From the NCBI GenBank assembly GCA_030770545.1, contig CM061109.1, positions 6,510,001-6,574,000 on the forward strand: 64,000 nucleotides of DNA, written 5' to 3'. The stretch is from Macropodus opercularis. Lineage: Eukaryota; Chordata; Actinopteri; Anabantiformes; Osphronemidae. Below the pieces are notes generated by a model. It made no database searches. It was not told the origin of the DNA and saw only the letters and a list, made by a program, of their open reading frames with translations. Of this stretch, positions 1 to 12,609 are shown one piece after another. The translations under genes were made by a program, and so were the position numbers. Every line of letters begins with the position of its first letter. Positions within the stretch are counted from its first letter, which is position 1.

Positions 1-112
1 TAACACTTTTCTAAAGCTGCGTTCAAACCACTTTGTCTTTTAAATGGAGATACACTACTGATACTGGTTCTGACCTGTTGTGTAATGGCTGTTTGGTTTC
101 ACCAATGTATAG

Positions 113-690
113 TTAGATAGATAGATCTTTATTTATCCCGCAGTGGGGAAATTCTGGTGTCCCAGCAGCAGCAGAGAAAATTACAATAATTACCAAAAAA
201 AGAGTAACATTTTTGAACATTATATACAAAAAAAACATATCTAAACATAAAGTTCAAAGTGCAAGAAAAAAGTATCCTACATGCAACACCTGATCGCTGC
301 TCAACATGGACACCACACGGCACACATCACACTATAAAAACATGCTTTACAGTGATGTTGATGTGTTGTTATAAAGTCTTATTTCCGTGGGTATGAAGGA
401 CCTCCGGTAGCGCTCAGTCCTGCACTTCGGGTGCAGCAGTCTCGCGCTGTGCAAGCTGCATTGGTCCTCCACAGTTTGGTGCAAGGGGTGGGAGGGGTTG
501 GCCATGATGTACGACAGTTTCGCCCGCGTCCTTCTGTTGGCCACCACCTCGATGGACTCCAGTGGGCAGCCCAGGACAGAGCCAGCTTTCTTAACCAGTT
601 TGTTCAGTCTCTTTCTGTCTCTGTCCTCACTGCCGCCCGCCCAGCACACAACGCCGTAGAGGAGTTCTAAGCACTCTTCATTGAACTGCA
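113..690 (-). mobile_element. 3' end of a non-LTR retrotransposon (LINE, L2/Rex1-like)
   Basis: On the - strand a 114-codon ORF (691-347) gives the reverse-transcriptase C-terminal tail LLYGVVCWAGG...RKRLNKLVKKAGSVLG, typical of fish LINE ends. It is followed by a 3' UTR that ends in a short (TCTA)n tail at 113-128. The 5' part is missing, as expected of a 5'-truncated insertion. It lies in a ubxn4 intron. Confidence 0.75.
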
Positions 691-724
691 TATACTATGT
701 TTCTCCTCTTATGTTTTGGTCAGG

Positions 725-2130
725 TCTTTTGGGTTCGGAAAGAATCCAAAAATCCTTGTTAGATTTTCAGAAACTCAGGCCATGTAAGGAATAACCAGGT
801 TCTTCTGTTGGCTCTAGGTCTCAGGCTGTTCTGTTGTCCTTTTTCTGGGCTGAGACGCAGCCTTGTGGAAGGCCCATCTGGGATAGCCGCAAGTCCTGAT
901 ATGCATGTTTTCCTTATCCTTGGCTGTAGTGGAGGTGGAAATGTTTCTGTTCTGTGGTTCAGGGCCCTGATGACTCTTAGTTGTGCTGTAGCTAAAAATG
1001 CTGTTGTTCTTAGTGTCTTCTCTGGAGAACCTGATCTTGTTGTCCACTACATTTTTGTGGTCTGTGAATGTCAGTACGTCCTGTATTTTGAGCTTCACCT
1101 GGGTGTCATCCACATATCTGAACCAGTGGGTCAGGCCATTCTCTGGAAAGATTTGAGGGCTTTACTCTCAAATGCTCCCGTATACAGGCTGGCCACAATT
1201 GGTGACACAGGAGAGCCCATAGCACAGTCATTTCTCTGTCTGTAGAAGTCACGTCTGTAACTAAAATATGTGGTATTTAGGCAGAGGTGCCAGGAGTGAA
1301 CATATTTGGTCTGGGTTAAGGTTACTTCTGGAGAGTACTGTCCTCTTCCAGTCTTCTCCCAACAGCTGTTAACAAACACCTGTGGGGATACTGGTGAAGA
1401 GTGATGGTTACAACAAGGGAAGCCATGGTTTCATCCATTTCCATTCTTCTGACCTTGGCTGTGAAATCCTCTGAATTTTGGATGTGATGATCTGTGTGTC
1501 CAACCAGAGGTGCCAGGATAGTGGCCAAGTATTTCACAATGTTGTATGGAAAAAAAAAAATTTGTAGCTGCTGGTGGGGTCTCTTCAGTTTCTTGTAGAT
1601 GTGTTAGTCCTCTAACAGTGAGAATACTTTATGATGGTAATCTGTAGTGTTTAGTATGTGCATCTTCCTTTATCTGCTGGCAGTATAGTGATGGTTTCAC
1701 CCTTGCTTGTGGGCTATGAGCACACTCCTCTCCTGCCTGGTGAGGTTAGGTTGTGGTGGCTGTGTGATGGCCAGGGCAGCAGAGACTTTGAGTCGTAGTT
1801 GTTCTGCTTCTGACACCGGTAAGTTGTTAATGCAAATGGAAGATTCTGTGGCTGTGATAAAATCCATGACAGGAACCTCTTTGGGTGTGATGGCAAAATG
1901 AAGGCCTTTTGCCAGGACCTCTGTCAAACTAGGAAAGTTCCCTGTTTGAGAGGATCTTCACCCACTTGTCTTTTGAGTCCTCTGCTGTGAATCCATCTTT
2001 TTCTTTCCTCTAGATGGGCTCCCCTGCTATATGATATCAGGAGTACAGAAGGTTGAACCTCTTGGCTTGCCTCTGCAGTGTTGTGATATCTGAGATTTTT
2101 GTTTAAGTTCTGTCTTGTTTTTTAGAATTA
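725..2130 (-). mobile_element. Degenerate Penelope-like element
   Basis: The - strand carries, in several frames, blocks of a Penelope reverse transcriptase: FAITPKEVPVMDFITATES near 1900, TITILPADKGRC near 1670, YLATILAPLVGHTDHHIQNS near 1500 and CAMGSPVSPIVASLY near 1200, then a downstream RYVDDT block near 1115. Frameshifts and stops break it, so it cannot be active. Family assignment rests on these recalled motif blocks. It lies in the ubxn4 intron before the first visible exon. Confidence 0.75.
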
Positions 2131-3048
2131 TAAGAGGTTAGAAGTGAGGTACGTTTGGTGAATAATTAATAACAGTCTTTGCATTTGTTTACAAATATTC
2201 TCTGCACCCATCTTGTAGAATCTTACATGTTCATCTGGGTCATCTCATCACAGATGACACTACAATAATTAAACTCATCACAGACTGTGTGTTGTCAATA
2301 AATCAAGTGATTAATTTTGTTCTATTTTTAACAAATATAATGGGGTTTTAGCAGGTCAGTGTTTTTTATGTATTAAACAGTTTTTCCATGCTGAGCAGGA
2401 TTAATCTATTGATTCATCGCCACTTCCTTTACGATTGTTGATGGTTTTTGCTCTCTGAGTTGTACCATAGCTAAACACCTGTGTTGGGGAACAGAGAGCA
2501 CTAATTATAATAAATTACACTACCTGACAAAAGGCACCAATTATGTTTCTAATTTATGACTCACCAACTTTTTATTGGCTAAATATTAACTATCAAAATT
2601 TTAGACAACTATAATTTGATTGTTTGAATATTTTTAGTTAATTATAAGGCACCCCCGTTTCCAGGGACCAATTCTCAAAGGTTTAGTCACCAATCACAAC
2701 ATCTCCAGATTTGCTAAACAAAATGGTTTGCGTGTGTGTGTCAGAAAAAGACCCCTTAAGAGCTCAAAAGAAAAACAGTTAGGAAAACTAAGAAAAAGAC
2801 CATAGATCAATCTCCACATCGTTGACCCTGAGATAGAGCATCAACGAAACATTAACTAACAACTTCCTTCAAATGTCTGCTCGAACATACTGTAAGGTGT
2901 TATGTGGAGAGTCCCAGTGTCCTGACACTGACCACAGTTTGTTGATTGAGCCGGCATTCCGTTGCCATGCACCATGCACCATTAGATTAGATTTGGGGAG
3001 AATTACCTTTTCTTTTTAGGGCTTATCGTTGTTACTGTGTTTTGTCAG

Positions 3049-6000
3049 ATGCACATTCAGCAGATTGGAGATGGTTTGATGTTAGCAGAGACAAGTTCAC
3101 CTGCGGAGAGTAGCCTTTGTGAAAGCACAGCCACAGAATGTGCAACAGCTCCGGCAGGACCCATTGATTCAGCAGCAATAACCACAGAGTCAGCAACAAC
3201 GCTTCAACCTGCAAAAGGTGAGTAAGACTAGACAACACATCCACTATTGGCACCATTTACAGTTTTGATATTTGAGTCTTTATAGTATATTATTATAGTT
3301 CTTCTGTACATTATTTGATACCTAACTTGTCCTGCATGCTTACAGCTACAGAAACCATTAAAATATCAAAGCTTTACGCTTTTTAAGGAGACAGCTTTCA
3401 TTCAATTTTTTTCATATCTTTCATATTTTTTGCAGCCAAATTTTTCCAATGAAATGAATCGGGAGACCGTTTTGAATCCTCTGCTACATTGTCTTTCAAC
3501 CCTATTAACTTTGTTTTGATCAGCTTTTTGGCATCTAATAAGGTTTCAGATTTTTTATGTAGTTTCAGAAGTAGATGACCACAGCTTAGAGAGGCTGTTT
3601 TGGGTTTTTTTTTTCAACTTAAACGTTTATCGAATGGCAACTTCAACACCAACCTAATGTGTCGCCAAACTTGAATACTACAAAATTTTGCTTTAGATTT
3701 TGACTGTCAACTTTAATATTTTTAGTGATAGTTACTTCTAGAAGAGAGCACTAACTGGTTGGTCTGAAGCAACACCATCCATGCATGTCCAAGTGGAACA
3801 GTCCAAAATGAGTCCTCTGCATTCTATAACACAAAGTCCCCTCCTCCTAGTAACAGCATGCAGAACGCGAGTTTTTTTTCCTTGATATTTTGGATAATGC
3901 ATTGCCAAATGCATCCTGGGTTGCACAGTTTAATGGGTGTAAATCATCTATTATAACTCCAGTTTTATTTTGTATACGTAAAAGAACAATGTTGATGGGC
4001 CCAGTCAGCACTTGCAACATGAATTTGAAGTTTGTCTTTCCTCCTCTCCAGTACCATGACTTTTCCTTTTCCAGGGAGGCTGAAAAATGTGAAGAACTTC
4101 CTTAGACAACCAGACCTGGGCATGTTGGCAGTTGCTGTGAAAGCCTCCACTTTTAGACTATTTTCCGGACAGTGGACTGGCTCATTTCAGAATCTTTTGA
4201 GATCTTCTTAATTTTAAATCCCTAAAATGCAGTTACAAAGAAGTCTATCTATAGTAAAATAATGTATTAATGTAAACCTGGATAGACGCATTTCAGTAAG
4301 AAACACAAAACACAACTGTAGGACATATTACAGCATTTTATTACAAAGTTCAACAGTAAAATAATTCAAATAGGGCGTTACAATTGGTTGGCATAGATTT
4401 CATAGTTACTTGAGATGACTTCAAATTGAATAGATAAGTCTGTTGTAAACCAAGGCATAGACTGTCATTATTAAAATTAGTTTCTTGCTTTTAAGTGTTA
4501 CTTTACAAGTAAGGTTTAAGACCTTACACAACTAGACCCAACAAATCCCACATAGAGCAAGCTTTTAATTGTAGCCAATCAATAAATTGTACATTTTAAT
4601 AGCAACAGCAGAGACGGAAAACTCCCTCTCTAACTATGTAGAAACCTCCAGCAGCCCCAGGCTCAGTGTGAGCGGCCATCTGCCTTGACCGGTTGGGGTG
4701 AGGGGATAAAGAAGAGAGAAAAGAACACAACCACAACAAAACAAGCAGCAAGAGAACACAGGCAGGATGGTTGGACCAGCAGCTGAACACTGGAGACACA
4801 CAACTCTGAGTCTGACGATACCTGTAGATGAGAATATAATTTTACGCCCGTCAACATCTTTCAACATATAATAATAATAATAATAATAATAATATTTTAA
4901 ACATCCCTTTAAAATAAAAGCATTAAATTGTGGATTGATTGCTAAAAAAACTCTTTAAAAATGCTGCTTCTTTTGTTCTAGCGATGCAACTAAAACGTCA
5001 GCAGTGTTAAATTATAAATGTTAAAATCATATCATCAGCTTTCTAAACTTTAACTGTTTGGCTGAAGTGAGCTGTGTTTTATTAATTGATATAGTTATAA
5101 ATACTTTTTAATTGCTGTTTCATTATGCTTTACTTTGAAAATTGACAATTTCAGCACGTTTTGTATACATTCAGCTCTGTTTCAAGCACCGCAACCAATA
5201 TGTCTCTTCAGCTACTTTCAGCAATTCTTCTCTAGGTGACTGTAATTTTGCATTTTTCTGTTCTACTAAACATTGCTCTCAAACCCAGCCATGGTGAATC
5301 TTGCAGGGAATTCATCTTTAGATCCTGCGCCTGAGTATTCTTGTAGTGAAGAAAACCTGGATTCTACGATGGACAGGTAGGGGGGTAAAAATACACATTG
5401 ACCTGTGAGCCTGTTTAAAGCAGCAGAAAATTTTACGTTAATTTTATCATATGTGATAAAATTTAAAAATAAAGTAGCCCCAGTTTGGGGGAACTACTGA
5501 GTTCCTGTTTCATTGTGACAACAACACTAACTTAAGCACAAATTAAATGGAACCTTATTTTAAACAAATCTGTAATGTGCTTTAGATAGTTTTGTATATT
5601 AGTGACACATACAGTCTATGTTAAATTGCGATTGACCCAACTAATAAATGTAAGCTAGCTAAATGAGATACTAGTTCATAAAACAGATAAAAAATGTTTG
5701 CCATACCTGAGACTCTTTCTTGGATGTCTGCCTCTGTGATGGTAACTGGAGCCTGTTCTGGGAGGTTGCTGTGGTCTGCCCTTAGGTCTGCTAGCCACTG
5801 TGCATTTCTGTTGTGTGATGCTTCCTTCTCCCATATGCCTTTCCAGTATTGTTCAGTCTCCAGCCTTGGTGGGTCTGCTCTGGTGTTATTACCCTGCCAC
5901 TGAGAGTACACTCTAGTCGGTCATGTTGAGAACAGCCGGTTTATTCTTCTGGCTTCAATTTCCCTTGTGTATCTCTTGAGGTGGCTGGCCAAGGCTTGGA

Positions 6001-6744
6001 GCCTTTGTTTGGCAGTTTCCAATGCTTCGGGTATGGGCATCTGTCTGTACCTCCTGGGCACTTGCTTTTTAGTGCACCTATCTGGAGCTCTGACAGTTGG
6101 CTCACTGCTCTCCGTGTTGCCTTGATTTTAGCCTCTAACCTTCTCTTCCACGGTGGGACTTGCTCTGTCTGATTGCCCTGTAACTTATATCCCAGCATCT
6201 CAAGGATCACGGTTGCTGAAGTGTATATCACCTCATTGGTTTCAGTGATGCTCTTTGTAGGTATCGTTCTTAGTGCTGCATTCACATTTTCTAGGAGACT
6301 TTCCGGAGGTACTTCACTAGGTCTCTGCAGACGGTTTCGGGGTTGCCTTGTGTTCAGTCTAGACATTATCTTATCTCTTAGGTCAGTTGCTGCCTCGTTC
6401 AGCTTACTTGGGGCTTCGTACCCAATTTCTGGAAGGGGAGTTGGTGTTAACTCCCCTCTGACCTGGCGTTCTGGCTCCCCCTTGCCGTAGCATTTGTGTT
6501 TGTGTTATACTTCGTCAATCTCTAGTTGTGATAGCAGTTGCCGTTTGTGGATGTTGGAACACTGAGCTACTAGTTGTTTCGAGGTCAGTGGTGACTGTGG
6601 GTTTCGAAGTAACTATTTTTCCCACATTCTGTTCATATACCCTCTTTCGCTAGGGTTACTAGAGTAGTAGCATTCCAACAGAGCCAAGTTCTTGTATCTC
6701 GTCCATTTCTTTCTTGTTCTATATATATGTGTGTGTGTGTGTGT

Positions 6745-6811
<67 letters not shown>

Positions 6812-6837
6812 TATACATATATATATGTATATATATG

Positions 6838-6904
<67 letters not shown>

Positions 6905-6919
6905 GTATATATATATATA

Positions 6920-6978
<59 letters not shown>

Positions 6979-6979
6979 G

Positions 6980-7010
<31 letters not shown>

Positions 7011-7031
7011 GTATATATATGTATATATATG

Positions 7032-7062
<31 letters not shown>

Positions 7063-10000
7063 GTATATATGTATGTATATTAATCAATAGTTAGGAATGA
7101 TTTAGCTGATCATAATGTATTCAGTTTGAAAAACAAAACAGACATTTCATGCACAAAATATTTATTAAAAACGTACTATTGCATTATTGTCCTGTCAGGT
7201 TAACTACGAAACTTGAAGTGAAGCGAGAGCAAAATATGAAGGGAGAAGAAGAGGTAAGTAGACAAGTTTTGTTCGGCACTTAATACTAGACTTAAAGATA
7301 CTCTTTGTCTTTTGGTTTTGTGCCAATATATCACCATGCAATTGATTTATTACTAAACTCTGCTCTGCCACAGTGAACCGACCTGAACATTACTGATTGT
7401 CTTAGCATTTAATCAACAATGTTTGTTGTGTCAAAAAGTAAACGTGTTTTTTTTTTTAGGAACTGTTCACCCACCACTCATAATTGTCTAAAACTCGATG
7501 CCTCTCCAAACTTTTCCTTTTTATCCACTGAATCCCATTTACAGCAGGTGTATCACAAAATAATACAAAAACCAGACATTAGCGCGCAACAGTTTTATTT
7601 ATAGTTAAACAAAACAAAGCCTGGTTGTGATATCAGGTTTCAGCAAGTCTTTTTGCCTTTTACTTTATACCCTTGAACGAAGCCCATGGTTCATAGCCAA
7701 ATTTTATTGGTCCACATAAATCGCCTCCTTACACATTCATCTTTTGAACGTTTAAAAAAGAAAACATTAAACATTGCCAGTTTGTTGGCCTTGACCCTTG
7801 GACTACTTCCTAGAGGGCCAGTTGCAGGGGCGCCTCTTCCTCATGCCAATACTTTGCCCATTAGCTTATATCCTTATGACTCCTTATCACAGAGCCTCTG
7901 CCATAGATATACCCACAATTGAAAGTACACATTCCCCCTGTTTTGAGGCAATTAAGTGTATAATACTGGGAAAAAAATACTGATTTGGGAAAGATAAAAT
8001 ATGTCATAGTACTCAGGGAAATCCAGCGTGAGTGCAAAACACATACAGTCCAGTATATGTGAATACATAGTAGAATAAAAATGACTTAAAAAAAAAAACT
8101 TTATTGAATTAGTAACAATGAATACTAAAACTACAATGTTATCTAAATAATAATAATACTAAAGGCAGATCTGAGAGAACACACCAGGAAACAAAGTATT
8201 TAAGATGGGTAAGTGATTAAGTTTGAGTTTTAGCAAGTGGTTGATTTTAGATACATTGAAGAAATCTTGAAAAGCTCCATGTAGTAGAACAAACCCAAAA
8301 TAAATAATCATATTTTCCCTCCACGTCAAATGTGGTAAATTAATTTCACTCTATTTGGTAATAAATTAAGTCAGATACTTCAAACTGCATTTCTACAGCG
8401 CACATGCTGAATACAAAATTTGACATTGAAAAGAGGAATTGGTTTTATAAATTGAGTTACATATAGTGCATGGAACCTGGAATGAATCGTGAACCTCTAT
8501 GGCATAGGCAATGGCATAGCTGTTTTGGTAATGCCCACTGACTACCCACTTAGACACCTGTTGCAGTGCTGTATTGATCCACTAGGTGAAACTATGGTTG
8601 GTATTACTATAGATAATGTGTGCCAGAAGGATTGTTTGGAAAAGAAGACACAGCCTATTGTCACCTAGACAAGGAACATCAGTGAGAATAGATAAAGCAC
8701 ATACACCTGTGAACAGGAGGGGAAAAAAAGTAATTGAAATGAGCAGAGGGAAAAGAAAACAAAGAAGTGAGGATAGCTGAAGGAGATGATTTGTTTTTTA
8801 AATTCATAAAAGAATTTTGATGTTTTCTGTTCCTGTGATTTCAATGTGTATACTATTTGATATTCAACAGAAGAATGTTATTAAGTAATGCAACTGATTG
8901 GATTTTTTTTTTTAGATGAGCGAGTGTATTGAACATACTTTGTGTTATATATCGGCACACAAATCTCCTTAAAAAGCAAAACTGCCCAGTGTGGTAGAAA
9001 TAAGTAAGCAATAAACAAAATGTTTTCTAAAAGGGAGCCAGTTCTTTTTTTTCTTTTTCTTTTTTTTATGTCAGCAACTGAACAGAAGGGGGACTGAGAG
9101 AAAAAGATCTACTTTACAATTATAATACTTATAATAAGGTATGCAGTACTCCATGTAGCATGCTAATCTGCGAAACACTTTTCAAAAGCGATTAATGTGG
9201 AAAATTATAAGCCCACAACCATGTAGAGACATAAATGCCATGCCGTTGTACAAAAAGAATAACATAAGATTATTTTGTTTGTTTAAAAAAACAAGATATC
9301 TATCCACCAATATGAGTGGATGAAGCCCAAGGAAAAGGATGGTTTTCAACATAAATTTCCCTTTTAGTGACCCATATTATTTTAATCGCTCATAAAGGTA
9401 ATCTGATAACTCAATAAATAAACATTGAGATCCTTCGTACAGTTTCTTAATGCGCGTATGTCGTAGTGATATGTTGTATATGTTGACAAATCTACAATAA
9501 GTAAAACATTAAAAAAGATGACAGTTAATGGAACGATACTACGGAGGAAGTCACTGCTGTCCAAAAAAGCATTGCAGTATGTTTGAAGTTTGCAAAAGAG
9601 CGAACATATAGAGGCCAAAAGGCTGCTTATTTTTTATTTTATTTCATACAAACAACACAGGCACATGCAATTAGGTATTTACAGCCATAATAGAGAAGTT
9701 TTAGTTTGCAAATTCCGATACCTTCCAGAACTTTTACCTGGATTCCCTCACACAAACCCTTGAAGAACAACCAATTTGGCATTCAATTTGCCTAATTGAA
9801 GAAAGTACTCTACTCTTCTTGAATACAGCTGCAAGAAAATGTACTTACTGAAATTTGAGATTTATTCAAATTTTTTACATTAGTGCTTTTTTAACTTTTT
9901 AAGCCATGTACTTATGTATGTAATGTGTTGAACTGAATTAATATGACCTACAAATTCTCCTTCTATTATTCTTTATGATTCAGAATGAAAACCAAAAGGA

Positions 10001-12563
10001 AATGGAGCGACGGAAGACAGGAATGGCTGTGCTAGGCTTAAAGAGGAAACAGGAAGAGGAAAAGGCCAAGCAAGTTCTCGAGGAAAGGAATAGACAAAAA
10101 GCAGATGATAAAGCTGCCAAGAAAAGACTCAAACAGCAGATTGCAATGGTAAATTAATTTTCTCAAAGCAGTTACAGAGATGAATTGCTATGCAATTACA
10201 GTTGCAAGAAAAGGTATGTGAACCCTTTGGGATTGCATGGATTTCTGCATAAATTAGTCATAAAATGTGTTCTGATCTTCATCAAAGTCACTGTGGAGGC
10301 AAAAACCTGTTAGGAACCTGGTGAATGAATCAAAAACCAATCAAAGTTGTCTTTCTGTTGTCTTTAATTCTTGCAAGAAGAGAAGTACACAGAGTCAGTG
10401 CAAAACTGTCCTGCCTGAGTGTAGTTCTGAAGTCATCTACCTCCGTGCCTACCTAAATACCTCCTTCGTTGCGAGGGAGTAAAGATGTATCTTCTCATTA
10501 GCTCAGTCTTAAACAAAAACAGTCCACAAGGGACTTATCAGCCCACAACTCAGGGTCAGTCACTGCCTTGCACCAGGAGGAAAGTGTAACAGAAACAAAG
10601 TACATCAAAGTTCTTCTGCCATGCTCTCATGGCCATGGTCCATGCTGTAAAACAATTTAACTAAACAGTATCTCCCTAGCTCCCTTTCCCATGGGAAAGA
10701 GAAGGCTCACTATTCTGAAATATTTCTGTAAGCAAGTATATAACTCATTCTATGATTACTTTGCTTAGTACAGATACATATGAGAATATATCAAGTAATA
10801 TGAATCAGAGTTCTGTCACAAGTGAAAATACCCATATAGTAAAATTTCCATTACAGTCACAACAATAGAAAAACTGTTAAACTAATACTGCACAAACATA
10901 TGTTTATGAATTTAATAACTGGTTGACCCTCCTTTGACAGCTGTAACCTCAACCAAACATTTCCTTCCTAGTTGCAGATCAGACGGTCTGGAAGAATTTT
11001 GGACCGTTCCTCTTTACAAAACTGTTTCAGTGCAGCAATATTCTGTTGTGAATTGCTCTCTTGAGGTCATGCCACAGCATCTCTATCAGGTTGAGGTCAG
11101 GACTTTGACTGGGCCACTCCAGAAGGCGTATTGTCTTTGTGTTTGTTCTATGCTTTGGGTCGTTGTCCTGTTGAATCACCCATCCTCTGTGAGCTTCTGT
11201 TGGCGGACAGATGGTCTTAAGTTTTACTGCAAAATGTCTTGAGAAATTTTGGAATTAATTTTTCTGTCAATGACCGCAATCCTTCCAGACCTTGAGGCAA
11301 CAGGCAAAACAACACCAAACGATGATGCCCCCTTCACCATGTTTTACAGTGAGGTTTTGATGTTGGTGTGCTGTGCCTTTTTTCTCCACACATAGCATTG
11401 AGTGTTCTTTTCATTTTGTCAACAAAAATGTTAGCAGGTTATTTCTGATTTCCAGAGATTTCTGTACCTACTAATGAAGATCTAACCAGAAGACCAGAAC
11501 ACATTTTATTTACAATAATGCAGAAATCCATGCAGTTCACATACTTTTTCTTGCAACTTTAAAGTAAATTTTTAGTTAGAGCCTATAATTACAACCTTAA
11601 TAGTGAATTTCAATATTGGACATACCATACGATAAAATTTATGAAAATATTATTTAACTAAAATTAACTTGTGGTGGTTAGCACTGTCGCCTCACAGCGA
11701 GAAGGGGCCTTTCTGTGTTTGCATGTTCTCCCCGTGTCTGTGTGGGTTCTCTCCGGGGTCTCCGGCTTTTTTCCACAGTCCAAAGACATGCAGTTAGGCT
11801 AAATAGAAAAAGTGAAAATTGTCCATAGGTGTTAGTGTGCGCGTGACTGGTTGTGCGTCTACATGTGTGTGGCCCTGCTGCAGACTGGGATAGGCTCCAG
11901 CACACCCCTACGGGGAAGAAACGGTAGAAAATGAATGAGTGAGAGAATTAAACTTGGATGAGAAGTTTAACAAACAAAACACAAGTTTGATTTAGAGTTG
12001 AATTAAAGTTTGAAATTAGCTACTAGGTAGTGCTATAGATGGGGGTTACCATTAAATCTTAAGCAATTGACGAATCTGTCACAAATTTTTGTTAAAATGC
12101 CTGATATACCTGATCAAACATCACTGTCACCATTGCTTAGATTACAATCTACTTGATATGCATTTCAAGTCCATACAAAATGCGTAGTGGGCACTTGCAG
12201 GACCAAGAGACCAGGTTTGAATGCATGTTCAGCCTAAACCCTGTTTCAAGATTTTTTTTTTATTAAGCCATCACAGCTATTAATAAGAAGTTACATATCC
12301 AGTTTTACATACTTGCCTACTTGATGTGTGGAAGCTAAGCTCAGTAATTTTCTGCATGTAGATTGTAGGACTATCGCTTTTTTCAAAGATTGAAAGGTAC
12401 AAAGCAGAACAAGCTCATAGTAAATACTAAGATCGGACCCTGCAGAAACCTGGCAAACAAGGTCAAACAGCCTCTATAAAAGAGATTTTTTTCCTTTCAG
12501 AACTAACATTATTATGTATAACATATGTGTATTTCAAATACCCTGCATACATCCCTCATTTTC

Positions 12564-12609
<46 letters not shown>

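Noticed and set aside
808..1245. 145-codon + strand ORF
   Set aside because: Antisense to the Penelope-like reverse transcriptase blocks, which are recognisable on the - strand.
6692..7094. Several overlapping ORFs of Tyr/Ile repeats on both strands
   Set aside because: They are translations of the TA/TG microsatellite in all frames, not genes.
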